The notes: generated by a model from the letters alone, not told the origin. Shown: positions 41,069 to 49,704, counted from the first letter of the stretch. The stretch is 64,000 nt of DNA from FEN-299 sp963717945 (GCA_963717945.1 CAVQXT010000003.1:1240001-1304000); one strand, 5' to 3'. Translations and numbers: made by a program.

Positions 41069-41590
41069 ATGAGTACAATGGCGCCCATGATGCTCACCCG
41101 CCGCGTCCTGCCGTTCGGTCTGGTCCTCCTGGCCATTGTCGGCCTGTCCGCGTGCACGTCGCGCCCGGTTGATCTCCAGAAGGTTCTCCAGGTGACCGGC
41201 GTCAACACGGGCTACTTCGACGCCGGCATCGTCGAGGGCGACAAGAACAAGCTCGTCCCCACCATCTCCGTGCAGCTGAAGAACATCGGCGCCGAGCCGG
41301 TGGCGAGCGTGCAGATGATCGCCAAGTACAACCGGATCGGCGAGGTCGAGGAGTGGGGCTCGGCGCCCTACGTCCGGGCGATCGGGCCGGAGGGACTGCA
41401 GCCCGGCCAGACCGGGGCCCCCGTGGTGATGAAATGCGACCGCGGCTATACCAGCCAGGCGCCGCGGGCGGACATGTTCCACAACAGCCAGTTCGTGGAC
41501 GTGCGCGTGGAGTTGTACGCGAAGTACAAGGCGCAGACCTGGGTCAAGATGGGCGAGTACAAGATCGCCAGGGAACTGCTCACGCAGTAA
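41069..41590 (+). CDS. putative lipoprotein of unknown function
   Basis: The signal peptide and lipobox are visible (LLAIVGLSACTS). ATG 41069 is used; ATG 41090 (MLTRRV) is a good alternative. The mature part is a beta-rich domain with SVQLKNIGAEPVASVQ and VDVRVELYAKYK, resembling proteins with a fibronectin-like or FxLYD-type fold. No enzyme motif is seen. The gene follows the anti-sigma gene by 56 nt. Confidence 0.75.
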   Translation: MSTMAPMMLTRRVLPFGLVLLAIVGLSACTSRPVDLQKVLQVTGVNTGYFDAGIVEGDKNKLVPTISVQLKNIGAEPVASVQMIAKYNRIGEVEEWGSAPYVRAIGPEGLQPGQTGAPVVMKCDRGYTSQAPRADMFHNSQFVDVRVELYAKYKAQTWVKMGEYKIARELLTQ

Positions 41591-41611
41591 TCGGGTTCTT
41601 CGATGAGGGAT

Positions 41612-41710
41612 CGGGTCCCGATTCCTCTGCGTGAGTTCCGATTCCTCTGCGTCAGTTCCGATCCCTCTGCGTCAGTTCCGATCCCTCAATCGTCAGTTCC
41701 GATTTTCCCT
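41612..41710. repeat. 20-bp direct repeats, unit GTCAGTTCCGATCCCTCTGC
   Basis: About four and a half head-to-tail copies begin at 41612, 41631, 41651, 41671 and 41690 with small changes. The array contains the stop codon end of pcm on the minus strand. Confidence 0.85.
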
Positions 41711-42435
41711 GAGTGCACCATGGGCACGAACGTCACCGGGGCGACCGTCCTGGTGGTCGTGCCGCCGTCGGCGCGCCGCTCGACGACGCAAAGCTCCTGC
41801 GCGTAGTGGTGGCCGACGGGGATCACGAGCCGCCCGCCGGGCGCGAGCTGGTCGACGAGCGCCTGCGGCACCTGCGACGGCGCCGCCGTGACGACCACGA
41901 TGTCGAACGGCGCTTCCCGGGCCAGCCCCTCGTAGCCGTCCGCCTGCACCACCGTCACGTTGGCATACCCGAGGCCGGCGAGCCGTTCCGACGCTTGACG
42001 GCCGAGATCGTCATCGACCTCCAGGCTGAACACGTGAGCGACCAGGCGCGAGAGGACGGCGGCCTGGTAGCCGGAGCCGGTGCCGATCTCGAGGGCGCGG
42101 TCGGTCGGAGCGGGGCGGGCGAGTTCGGTCATCAACGCCACGATGTACGGCTGCGAGATCGTCTGACCGTGGCCGATCGGCAGGGGATGGTCGGCGTAAG
42201 CCCCGACGCGGAGCGCGCGCGGGACGAACAGGTGCCGCGGCACCTGCCGCATGGCGGCCAGCACCGCGGGATCGCCGACGCCGCGCGACTCGATCTGACG
42301 CGCGACCATCGCGTACCGTTCCTCACGGTCGGCGGCCTCATCCGTCGTGCCGGCGTCTCGGTCGGGAAGGTCCCGATCATTCGCCGACGACCCGGGAGGC
42401 GGCGGGCGTGGCGGTCCCGCGGGCAGGATCGGCAT
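41686..42435 (-). CDS. pcm: protein-L-isoaspartate O-methyltransferase
   Basis: The 249-residue protein repairs isoaspartyl residues using SAM. The SAM-binding motif is ALEIGTGSGYQAAVLS, and the substrate region QTISQPYIVALM is conserved. The first ~40 residues are Pro/Asp-rich and may be extra. ATG 42435 lies at the divergent junction with the permease. The C-terminus ends within the 20-bp repeat. Confidence 0.92.
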   Translation of the reverse strand: MPILPAGPPRPPPPGSSANDRDLPDRDAGTTDEAADREERYAMVARQIESRGVGDPAVLAAMRQVPRHLFVPRALRVGAYADHPLPIGHGQTISQPYIVALMTELARPAPTDRALEIGTGSGYQAAVLSRLVAHVFSLEVDDDLGRQASERLAGLGYANVTVVQADGYEGLAREAPFDIVVVTAAPSQVPQALVDQLAPGGRLVIPVGHHYAQELCVVERRADGGTTTRTVAPVTFVPMVHSGKIGTDD

Positions 42436-42480
42436 GTGCCGATTATCGCGCCGATTGAGCAACGCGAGGGAGCCGAAGGG

Positions 42481-42486
42481 TATAAT
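42481..42486 (+). promoter_or_regulatory. TATAAT box directly before the permease start (leaderless?)
   Basis: A perfect TATAAT ends 8 nt before GTG 42494. With normal -10 geometry the transcript would begin at or just before that codon, giving a leaderless mRNA. No ribosome site is seen. The -35 is not clear. Confidence 0.45.
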
Positions 42487-42493
42487 CGCTGTC

Positions 42494-43879
42494 GTGCGCG
42501 TGGACCCGTCTTCCCGTTTTCTCGAACGTCGCCTGGGCCCCTTCGATGCCGCGGCGATCGTCGTCTCGAACGTGATCGGCGTCGGCATCTTCATCACGCC
42601 CCGCTTCATCGCGTCGGCCGTGCCTCATCCGATCGGCTTCCTGGCCGTGTGGCTGGGCGGCGGGCTGCTGGCCTTCGCCGGCGCGATGGCCTACGCGGAG
42701 CTCGGCACGCTGCGCCCGCGGTCGGGCGGCGAGTACGTGTACCTGCGGGAAGGCTACGGCCCGCTCGCCGCGTTCCTGACCGGCTGGACGTCGTTCGTCG
42801 CGGGATTCGCGGGCGCGATCGCCGCCGGGGCCCTGGGCGTGTCCGACTACCTTGGCCGCTTCGTCCCGGCCGCGGCCGACCCGACGCCGCTGCTCACCGT
42901 GCCGCTGCCCTGGCTGCCGCTGGTCTTCTCGCCGCGGACGCTGGTGGCGCTCACCCTCATCATCGGCCTCGCGCTGGTTCACGTCCGCGGTCTCGGGCCC
43001 GGCCGTCTCGTCCAGAACACGCTGGCGGGGATCAAGGTCGGCGCGCTGGCGCTGTTTGTGGCCCTCGGCCTCGGCTTCGGCCGGGGCAGCGTGGCGCACA
43101 TCACGGCGGCGGCGCCCGTCGGGGGGTTCGACTGGGCGCTGGCGTTCATCCTGGTGATGTTCACCTACAGCGGATGGAACGCGGCGTCGTACGTGGCCGA
43201 GGAGATCCGCGACCCCTCGCGCAACGTGCCTCGCGCGCTCGCCCTGGGCACCGGCGCCGTGGTGCTGCTCTACCTGTGCCTGAATTTCCTCTACCTGTAT
43301 GCGGTGCCGATCGGCGAGATGGCCTCCGGCGCCTCCTCGGAGATCGCGATGGTGGCGGCCGACCGGCTGCTCGGGCCGACCGCCGCAACCCTGCTCAGCG
43401 GGCTCGCGATCGTCGTGCTGTCGGGCAGCCTGAGCGCGATGACCATCGCCGGGCCGCGGGTCTACTTCGCGATGGCGCGCGACGCCGAGTTCTTCCCGGT
43501 GTTCGCGCGGATTCACCCGCGGTTCCACACGCCGTGGGTGTCGATCGGCGCGCAGGCGATCTGGAGTTCCGTGCTGGTGCTCAGCAACACGAAGGACCAG
43601 CTCGCCGAGTACACCGGCTTCGCGGTGCTGCTGTTCTCCGCCGTCGCGGTGAGCACGGTGTTCATCCTCCGGCACCGGTGCCCGGACGAGCCGCGGCCGT
43701 TCAAGGCGCTCGGCTACCCGGTGGCGCCGGCGATCTTCGTCCTCGCGTCCCTCGTCATCATGGTGTTCGCCGTCAAGGGCCGTCCCGGGCCCTCCCTGAC
43801 CGGCGCGATCATCATCGCGTCGGGCATCCCGCTCTACCTGCTGCTCCGCTGGAAGTCCAGGAGGAGCAGGCAGACCTGA
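42494..43879 (+). CDS. APC-superfamily amino-acid permease
   Basis: The ~461-residue protein has 12 or so hydrophobic segments and the APC signature VSNVIGVGIFITP at the start. FTYSGWNAASYVAEEIRDPSRNVPRA is the diagnostic amino-acid permease motif in the middle (quoted only in part here: SGWNAASYVAEEIRDPSRN). GTG 42494 (or GTG 42500) is the likely start. The substrate is unknown. Confidence 0.9.
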   Translation: MRVDPSSRFLERRLGPFDAAAIVVSNVIGVGIFITPRFIASAVPHPIGFLAVWLGGGLLAFAGAMAYAELGTLRPRSGGEYVYLREGYGPLAAFLTGWTSFVAGFAGAIAAGALGVSDYLGRFVPAAADPTPLLTVPLPWLPLVFSPRTLVALTLIIGLALVHVRGLGPGRLVQNTLAGIKVGALALFVALGLGFGRGSVAHITAAAPVGGFDWALAFILVMFTYSGWNAASYVAEEIRDPSRNVPRALALGTGAVVLLYLCLNFLYLYAVPIGEMASGASSEIAMVAADRLLGPTAATLLSGLAIVVLSGSLSAMTIAGPRVYFAMARDAEFFPVFARIHPRFHTPWVSIGAQAIWSSVLVLSNTKDQLAEYTGFAVLLFSAVAVSTVFILRHRCPDEPRPFKALGYPVAPAIFVLASLVIMVFAVKGRPGPSLTGAIIIASGIPLYLLLRWKSRRSRQT

Positions 43880-43900
43880 CCCGCGCCCGAAGAGCGTCGG

Positions 43901-44160
43901 ATCGAGATCGGTCTGCCGAGGATCAGGAGATCGAGATCGGTCTGCCGAGGATCGTCAGATCGAGATCGGTCCGCCGAGGATCGTCAGATCGAGATCGGTC
44001 TGCCGAGGATCAGGAGATCGAGATCGGTCTGCCGAGGATCGTCAGCTCGAGATCGGTCCGCCGAGGATCGTCAGATCGAGATCGGTCTGCCGAGGATCGT
44101 CAGCTCGAGATCGGTCCGCCGAGGATCGTCAGATCGAGATCGGTCTGCCGAGGATCATTG
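43901..44160. repeat. 29-bp minisatellite, nine units, GATC-rich
   Basis: Units begin at 43901, 43930, 43959, 43988, 44017, 44046, 44075, 44104 and 44133. Each reads close to ATCGAGATCGGTCTGCCGAG plus GATCGTCAG, with TC/CC and GTC/AGG variants. Most units hold three GATC sites. There are no spacers, so it is not CRISPR. It lies between two convergent genes and abuts a REP palindrome. Confidence 0.95.
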
Positions 44161-44186
44161 GATAGCGCAGGGCTTCAGCCCTGCGC
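44161..44186. repeat. REP-like palindrome GATAGCGCAGGGCTTCAGCC...
   Basis: A single half of the dispersed palindrome pair (GCGCAGGGCTTCAGCCCTGCGC) follows the minisatellite. On the minus strand it contains the stop codon of the small membrane protein gene. Confidence 0.85.
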
Positions 44187-44576
44187 TGCGCTGGACCTCA
44201 GAAGCGCCCACAGCGTGAGCACCGCGAGGAGGCCGTCCGCGGCCGCGAACACGAGGTAGGCCGGCGGCGAGTGACGGACGAAGTGGTCGGCGAGGAACGC
44301 CAGGCACCCGATCCCTTTCAGGAACGGCCCCATCACCCACAGGTACCCGCGATAACGAACGGGGTCTCGAAACGGCAGGACGTAGCCCAGACCGACGGCC
44401 AGCAGGAAGAGGCCGTTCAGGTCGGCGTGGATCGGCGGTGACGGAGCCGGCACGTCGAACAGCGCCGTCAGCAGTCCACGGCCGGCCAGCAGGGCCGTGC
44501 CGAGCGCGACGTCGTAGACGCCGGACGCGGCGGCCACGATCGCAAGCGTACGGTCGTCAGGGTGTCGGGCGGGCAT
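44175..44576 (-). CDS. four-helix integral membrane protein
   Basis: The 133-residue protein has about four hydrophobic segments (IVAAASGVYDVALGTALLAG, LNGLFLLAVGLGYVL, WVMGPFLKGIGCLAFLA, LVFAAADGLLAVLTLWALL). No catalytic motif is seen and I do not recognise the family. The last codons and stop (SAAQG) lie in a REP palindrome. ATG 44576 overlaps a possible 41-residue ORF upstream. Confidence 0.65.
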   Translation of the reverse strand: MPARHPDDRTLAIVAAASGVYDVALGTALLAGRGLLTALFDVPAPSPPIHADLNGLFLLAVGLGYVLPFRDPVRYRGYLWVMGPFLKGIGCLAFLADHFVRHSPPAYLVFAAADGLLAVLTLWALLRSSAAQG

Positions 44577-44682
44577 CGCGTCGGAACCGTTTCCTGAGCG
44601 CCCAGGACACGGTCAGCAGGAGCGTCACCAGCAGGATCTCCGGCAGGAAGTCTCCGACGAGCAGCGTGACGTCTTCACGCAT
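44557..44682 (-). CDS. possible 41-residue single-helix membrane peptide
   Basis: ATG 44682 opens a short frame with one hydrophobic helix (FLPEILLVTLLLTVSWAL) and an Arg/Lys-rich tail. It overlaps the start of the next gene by 20 nt. No good ribosome site is seen, so it may be spurious. Confidence 0.35.
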   Translation of the reverse strand: MREDVTLLVGDFLPEILLVTLLLTVSWALRKRFRRDARPTP

Positions 44683-44783
44683 CGACGCCAGCCAAACGAC
44701 CGCTGCTCCCAATCGACCCCTCCTCGAGACGGTCGCGGGCGGACCGGCGTCCGCCCGCCTGCGGCGATGGAACCCGGGCGGCG

Positions 44784-45770
44784 CTACTGCCTCGAGACCG
44801 GCTGCAGCTCGCCGCGATAGGTGACGGTGTCGTTCGGTTCGATGCGCACGTCGAACGCGATCGGGCGGAAGCCCGGCGCCCGGATCTCCACGTGGTGCGG
44901 GCCGGCCGTGAGATCCAACCTCTGGAAGACGCCATTGAAGTCGCTGACGGTGCCCATGTAGTTGCCGTCGACGAGCACCTCGGCGCTGCTCGGCGAGACC
45001 TTCAGCCTGAGCCCGCCGACCCCGGCCTGCTCGTCCCCGTAGGAGCCGGTCTCGCCTGCTTCAGCCGGGTCCCAGTAGGGGTCGTAATCGTAGCCGTACT
45101 GGTACGGGAACCAATAGCCGGTCAGCCAGTAGGGGTCGGCGTAGAGCACGTTGTAGAACCCGAGGCCCGCGAACATCCACGGCGCGTAGCCCCAGTTGAT
45201 GTCGCCGCCGCCGCCGGTGGGGCCGTGGGGCGGGCGCCCCGCGCGGATCGGAGCGCCAGGCTGGCGCTGGATGGCGTGCCCGAGCGTCGTCCCGACGTAC
45301 GGCGTCGACCCGTAGGGGCGCGCTCCGCGCGGCACGGCGGTGTCGCCAGACGACCCGTAGAGCCGGCGGACGATGGGGCTGTTGCCGTTGACAGGGTTGG
45401 ACATCCACGCCGCGCCTCCGCGCGCCGTCGCCCCGCCTCCCGACGACGACCCGCCGCCGGAGGACCCCGGCGAATACGCGGCCTGTCCGCCGCCGGATGA
45501 GCCGGCATTGCTGCTCGACCCGCCGCCGGAGGAGCCGCCCGACCGCACGACGGCACCGCCGCCGCCAGAGGACCCGCCGGAAGACCCGCCGCCGCGCACG
45601 GCAGCGCCGCCGCCTCCGCCGGAGGACCCACCCGAGGATCCGCCAGTGCGCACAGCCGCCCCCCCGCCGCCCCCTCCGCCTGTACCCGGGCGGGCCTGTC
45701 CTGCCACCGGTCCGGCGACGAGCGCGATCAGCACGCCCGCACCGGCGAGCCCGTAAACCAGCGGTTTCAT
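44784..45770 (-). CDS. secreted Gly/Ser-rich protein with a C-terminal PEGA domain
   Basis: The 328-residue product has a signal peptide (VYGLAGAGVLIALVAGPVAG). Residues ~28-120 are an irregular (G)nSSGGGG-A-VR repeat. An aromatic Tyr/Trp/Pro region follows (GYWFPYQYGYDYDP). The last ~75 residues are a PEGA domain (LKVSPSSAEVLVDGNYMGTV, LDLTAGPHHVEIRAPGF). PEGA domains occur in surface-layer and cell-envelope proteins. AAGGAG precedes ATG 45770, which overlaps the stop of a 32-residue ORF. Confidence 0.85.
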   Translation of the reverse strand: MKPLVYGLAGAGVLIALVAGPVAGQARPGTGGGGGGGAAVRTGGSSGGSSGGGGGAAVRGGGSSGGSSGGGGAVVRSGGSSGGGSSSNAGSSGGGQAAYSPGSSGGGSSSGGGATARGGAAWMSNPVNGNSPIVRRLYGSSGDTAVPRGARPYGSTPYVGTTLGHAIQRQPGAPIRAGRPPHGPTGGGGDINWGYAPWMFAGLGFYNVLYADPYWLTGYWFPYQYGYDYDPYWDPAEAGETGSYGDEQAGVGGLRLKVSPSSAEVLVDGNYMGTVSDFNGVFQRLDLTAGPHHVEIRAPGFRPIAFDVRIEPNDTVTYRGELQPVSRQ

Positions 45771-45865
45771 AACGACTCCTTGATGGCGTCGAACACGGGG
45801 GACGACCCCGACGCTACTGCAACCATGAGCAACAGGCCTGCCAACCAGGGGGGCCGTTCGTTCAT
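45767..45865 (-). CDS. 32-residue leader-like ORF coupled to the PEGA gene
   Basis: ATG 45865 has a plausible GGGAG ribosome site and encodes a short peptide with one hydrophobic segment (WLAGLLLMVAVASG). The stop overlaps the ATG of the PEGA gene (ATGA), so translation could be coupled. It may be a leader peptide or a small membrane protein. Confidence 0.45.
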   Translation of the reverse strand: MNERPPWLAGLLLMVAVASGSSPVFDAIKESL

Positions 45866-46027
45866 CAAATTACTCCCATTTTCGCCGCCGCGCCACTCCG
45901 GCGTTCGAGGGCTGTCACCTGCACAGCACACCGGGCTCGTTTCTTGACACTTTTTTCGGGCATCGAGCGCCCCGCGCACGCGCGGGGCCGGCCAGCCGCG
46001 TCTCCAGGTCTGGCGCGGCGGGCATGC

Positions 46028-46057
46028 TTGACGGTCTGAGGCCCGCCTCGCTAGACT
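46028..46057 (+). promoter_or_regulatory. candidate promoter of hslVU
   Basis: TTGACG (46028-46033) and TAGACT (46052-46057) are 18 bp apart, about 60 nt before the hslV start. Confidence 0.6.
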
Positions 46058-46117
46058 GCCAGAAAGCGCACAGAGGGTTCAGACCCCCCGTCCACCTCGC
46101 TCGGTTACCTGCCTGCC

Positions 46118-46645
46118 ATGTTTCACAGCACCACGATTCTCGGGGTTCGCCACAACGGCCACGCCGTGCTGGCCGGCGACGGCCAGGTGACGCTCGGCGA
46201 CACGGTGGTCAAGCAGACCGCCCGCAAGATCCGCCGGCTTTACGGCGACCGGGTCCTGGCGGGCTTCGCCGGGTCCGCGGCCGATTCCTTCGCGCTCTTC
46301 TCCCGATTCGAGGCGAAGCTCGAACAGTACCGGGGCAACATCGAGCGTTCCGCGGTCGAGCTGGCGAAGGATTGGCGAACCGACCGGGTGCTCCGGCGCC
46401 TCGAGGCGATGCTGATTGTCATGGACGTCGAGTCCACGTTCCTGTTGTCGGGGACGGGCGACCTCATCGAGCCCGACGACGGGATCGTCGGGATCGGGTC
46501 GGGCGGCGGCTACGCCGTCGCCGCCGCCAGGGCGCTGGCCCGGCACACGACACTCGACGCGCGCGCCATCGCCGAGACCGCGATGTCGGTGGCGGCCGGC
46601 ATCTGCATCTACACCAACAGCAACCTGACGATCGAAGAGTTGTAG
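46118..46645 (+). CDS. hslV: ATP-dependent protease subunit HslV
   Basis: The 175-residue peptidase forms the chamber of the HslUV protease. The catalytic Thr should be exposed in HSTTILGVR by removal of the first four residues. LAGDGQVTLGDTVVKQTARK and LAKDWRTDRVLRRLEAM are conserved. It is followed 6 nt later by hslU. Confidence 0.96.
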   Translation: MFHSTTILGVRHNGHAVLAGDGQVTLGDTVVKQTARKIRRLYGDRVLAGFAGSAADSFALFSRFEAKLEQYRGNIERSAVELAKDWRTDRVLRRLEAMLIVMDVESTFLLSGTGDLIEPDDGIVGIGSGGGYAVAAARALARHTTLDARAIAETAMSVAAGICIYTNSNLTIEEL

Positions 46646-46651
46646 CGCCCC

Positions 46652-48043
46652 ATGCCGATCTACCTGCCCGAGTCGCTGCCGGCGCCCACCGAGTCGCTGA
46701 CGCCGCGCCAGATCGTCGCCGAGCTCGACAAGTACGTCGTCGGGCAGCGGAACGCCAAGCGGGCCGTGGCCATCGCGCTCCGTAACCGGATGCGCCGCCA
46801 GAAGCTGTCGCCCGACATGGCGGCCGAGGTGGCGCCGAAGAACATCCTGATGATCGGGCCGACCGGCGTCGGCAAGACCGAGATCGCGCGGCGCCTGGCG
46901 CGGCTGGCCCAGTCGCCGTTTCTCAAGGTGGAGGCGTCGAAGTTCACCGAGGTCGGCTACGTCGGCCGCGACGTGGAGTCGATGATCCGCGACCTGGTCG
47001 AGATCGCCATCGACATGGTGCGCGAGGAGCGGATCGAGGAGGTGCGGGCCAAGGCCGAGCGCAACGCGGAAGAGCGGCTGCTCGACCTGCTGCTGCCGCC
47101 GTCGCCCTCGCCCTCGCCGTCCCCGGCCGCCGACGAGGACGCGGCGGCGGCCCGCGAGCAGGCGAAGGCGACGCGCGCGAAGCTCCGCGAGCAGCTGCGA
47201 AGCGGGCTGCTCGACGAGCGCACGGTCGAGATCGACGTGCGCGAGCGGTCGTTCCCGTCCTTCGAGATCATCGCCGGGTCGTCGGTCGAAGAGGTCGACA
47301 TCAACATCAAGGACATGCTCCCGGGCCTCTTCCCCGGGCGCACCAAGCAGCGGCGCGTGAAGGTGCCCGAGGCGCTCGACCACCTCCGGCAGGAGGAGCA
47401 GCAGAAGCTGGTCGACATGGAGACGGTGGCGCGCGTGGCGGTCGAGCGCGTCGAGGACGCCGGCATCATCTTCGTCGACGAGATCGACAAGATCGCCGGC
47501 CGCGAGGGGGGCCACGGCCCCGACGTGAGCCGCGAGGGGGTCCAGCGCGACATCCTGCCGATCATCGAGGGGACGACGGTGAACACGAAGTACGGGATGG
47601 TGCAGACCGACCACATCCTGTTCATCGCCGCGGGCGCGTTCCACGTGTCGAAGCCGTCGGACCTCATCCCCGAGCTCCAGGGCCGCTTCCCGATCCGCGT
47701 GGAGCTCGAACCGCTCGACAAGGACGACTTCGTCCGGATCCTCACCGAGCCGCGGAACGCACTGGTCAAGCAGTACATCGCGCTGCTCGAGACCGAAGGG
47801 ATCGCGCTCGACTTCAGGCCGGACGCCGTCGAGCGGATTGCCGATTTCGCGGCGCTGGTCAACGACCGCGCGGAGAACATCGGGGCGCGGCGCCTGCACA
47901 CGGTGATGGAGAAGCTGCTCGACGAGGTGTCGTTCGAAGCGCCGGACCTCGCCCAGAAATCGATTACTATTGACGCCGCGTACGTGGATCGGATGCTGGC
48001 CGACATCGTGAAGGACGAGGACCTGACCCGCTACATCCTGTGA
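46652..48043 (+). CDS. hslU: HslU ATPase (ClpY)
   Basis: The 463-residue AAA+ unfoldase has TPRQIVAELDKYVVGQRNAK at the start, Walker A GPTGVGKTE, and the Walker B region IIFVDEIDKIAG. A variable I-domain (residues ~110-240) has a SPSPSPSP stretch. The C-terminus DLTRYIL is the conserved HslV-activating tail. Confidence 0.97.
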   Translation: MPIYLPESLPAPTESLTPRQIVAELDKYVVGQRNAKRAVAIALRNRMRRQKLSPDMAAEVAPKNILMIGPTGVGKTEIARRLARLAQSPFLKVEASKFTEVGYVGRDVESMIRDLVEIAIDMVREERIEEVRAKAERNAEERLLDLLLPPSPSPSPSPAADEDAAAAREQAKATRAKLREQLRSGLLDERTVEIDVRERSFPSFEIIAGSSVEEVDINIKDMLPGLFPGRTKQRRVKVPEALDHLRQEEQQKLVDMETVARVAVERVEDAGIIFVDEIDKIAGREGGHGPDVSREGVQRDILPIIEGTTVNTKYGMVQTDHILFIAAGAFHVSKPSDLIPELQGRFPIRVELEPLDKDDFVRILTEPRNALVKQYIALLETEGIALDFRPDAVERIADFAALVNDRAENIGARRLHTVMEKLLDEVSFEAPDLAQKSITIDAAYVDRMLADIVKDEDLTRYIL

Positions 48044-48109
48044 AACACCGGCGCAGCAAGTGGTGAAGCACCCGTCGCAGCAGGACCTCCCGCCGCCGCC
48101 CCCGGACCG

Positions 48110-48185
48110 GACGCGGGGGCTCTGGCGAGGCCTCGCCGGAGCCCGCCGCCGCCCTTCGGGCTCTGGCGGGGCGAAGGCGGGCAGC
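48110..48185. repeat. repeat segment GGGCTCTGGCGGGGCGAAGG type
   Basis: The hslU-lipoprotein spacer holds CTCTGGCGAGGCCTCGCCGG and CCCTTCGGGCTCTGGCGGGGCGAAGGCGGG. The same kind of sequence is found at 59690-59780 and inside the ABC-F gene. Confidence 0.5.
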
Positions 48186-48221
48186 CCTGCTCCACTCGGT
48201 CGCGAGCCGCGCGGCGCCTCC

Positions 48222-49565
48222 GTGGCCCGGCGGGTGACGCTGCTCCTGGCCCTCGCGGCCGCTCTCGCGGCCGGGTGCGGGAAGAAGGGGCCGCCGCTGC
48301 CGCCGATCGTCAGGCTGCCGGCGCCGCCCGACCCGTTCGTGGCGCGCCGCCTCGGCGGGGTCGTCTGGCTGCAGGTGCGGATCCCCGTCGCCAACGCCGA
48401 CAAGACCTCGCCGGCCGATCTCGACCGGGTGGACGTGTACGCGATGACCGGCACGGCGGCGACTGCCGAGGCGATCTTCAAGTCCGGCGCCCGCGTCGCG
48501 TCGATTCCCGTGCGCAAGCCGGAGGAGGAGGCGGGCGAGTCGCGGCGCAAGGGCGGCCGCGACCTGCTGCCGCCCGCCGAGCGGCCCGCGCCGCCGCCGC
48601 GCCCCCCCGCGACGATGGAGACCGGCTTCGACCAGGGCGACACGGTCGTTGTCACCGAACAGCTGGGGCCGGAGCAGGTTCGCGAGGTGATGCCGAAGGC
48701 CCCTTCGAAGAAGCCCCCCGCGTCGCCGGCGCCGCCGGAGGTCGCGAAGTCCGCGGAGGCCTTCCCGCCGATGCCCTCGATGCCGGCACCGCTGCCGGAG
48801 CGGGTCTACGTCGCTGTCGGGATCAACCACAAGGGTCAGAAGGGCACGCCATCGGCGCGGCAGATCGTCGTGCTCGCCGCTCCGGCGCCTGCGCCCCCGG
48901 CCCCGGTGATCACCTACACCGAGAAGGCGTTCTCGATCACGTGGACGCCGCCGGCCGGCGCGTATCCGCCCGCTCCGTCCGGCGACCTGCTCCAGGCGAG
49001 GCCGATCGGGTCCCGACAGGTGGTCGGGGCCTACAACGTGTACGACGTGTCGCCGCCGGCGCAGGGCACGAGCGCGGCAGGCGCCCCGACGCCGCCGACC
49101 CCGGGCGGACGGCTGCCGGCGCCGGTGAACGCGAAGCCGCTCGCGGGCCCGCCGCTCGCCGACGGCCGGATCGCGTTCGGCACGCCGCGCTGTTACGTCG
49201 TCCGCGCGGTGACGCGGTGGGGCGCGCTGGAGGTGGAGAGCGAGGCGTCGCCGCCCACGTGCGTCACGCCGGTGGACACGTTCCCCCCGGCCGCGCCGAC
49301 CTCGCTCAGGGCCGTCGCCGGCGAGGGCGTGGTCAGCCTCATCTGGGACGCGAACCGGGAGGCCGACCTGGCTGGGTATCTCGTGCTGCGGTCCGAGCTG
49401 CCGGACGGGACGTTCGCCCCGCTGACCCCGGAGCCGATCGCGGGGACGACGTTCAACGACACCACGGCGACGCCGGGCGTCCGTTACGCCTACGTCGTCG
49501 TGGCGATCGACACCTCGAAGAACCGGAGCGCGCCGTCGAACAGGGTGGAGGAGGGCGCACGGTAG
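48222..49565 (+). CDS. putative lipoprotein with fibronectin-type modules
   Basis: GTG 48222 gives a signal peptide with lipobox (LLLALAAALAAGCGKKG) and a product of 447 residues; earlier starts only translate the adjacent repeat. The mature protein starts with GCGKKGPPLPPI, the LptM/LppL-like motif. It has a Pro-rich centre and FN3-like strands at the end (FPPAAPTSLRAVAGEGVVSL, DANREADLAGYLV). It follows hslU by 180 nt. Function is unknown. Confidence 0.8.
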   Translation: MARRVTLLLALAAALAAGCGKKGPPLPPIVRLPAPPDPFVARRLGGVVWLQVRIPVANADKTSPADLDRVDVYAMTGTAATAEAIFKSGARVASIPVRKPEEEAGESRRKGGRDLLPPAERPAPPPRPPATMETGFDQGDTVVVTEQLGPEQVREVMPKAPSKKPPASPAPPEVAKSAEAFPPMPSMPAPLPERVYVAVGINHKGQKGTPSARQIVVLAAPAPAPPAPVITYTEKAFSITWTPPAGAYPPAPSGDLLQARPIGSRQVVGAYNVYDVSPPAQGTSAAGAPTPPTPGGRLPAPVNAKPLAGPPLADGRIAFGTPRCYVVRAVTRWGALEVESEASPPTCVTPVDTFPPAAPTSLRAVAGEGVVSLIWDANREADLAGYLVLRSELPDGTFAPLTPEPIAGTTFNDTTATPGVRYAYVVVAIDTSKNRSAPSNRVEEGAR

Positions 49566-49578
49566 GCAGTAGGCAGCG

Positions 49579-49645
49579 GCGCAGGCCTGAAGGCCTGCGG
49601 TATCCGTAGACTGACGGCGGATAGCGCAGGGCTTCAGCCCTGCGC
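49579..49645. repeat. paired REP-like palindromes
   Basis: GCGCAGGCCTGAAGGCCTGCGG-TATCC and GGATAGCGCAGGGCTTCAGCC face each other over a 20-bp centre. A GGCGTAR heptamer array (49654-49686) follows. Confidence 0.85.
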
Positions 49646-49704
49646 CCCGCGGACGTAAGGCGTGAGGCGTAGGGCGTAAGGCGTAGCGCGATGAGGGACA
49701 CAAC

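Noticed and set aside
43901..44160. CRISPR array
   Set aside because: Units are tandem without unique spacers, and no cas genes are nearby.
41713..44259. 848-codon frame overlapping pcm, the permease and the minisatellite
   Set aside because: It crosses two real genes in other frames; the Arg-rich translation is typical of GC-rich shadows.
45944..45966. TTGACA-based promoter for hslVU at 45944
   Set aside because: No -10 lies at a fitting distance; the 46028-46057 pair is better.
45970..45987. CCCCGCGC/GCGCGGGG hairpin before hslV as an intrinsic terminator
   Set aside because: There is no T-tract after it on either strand.
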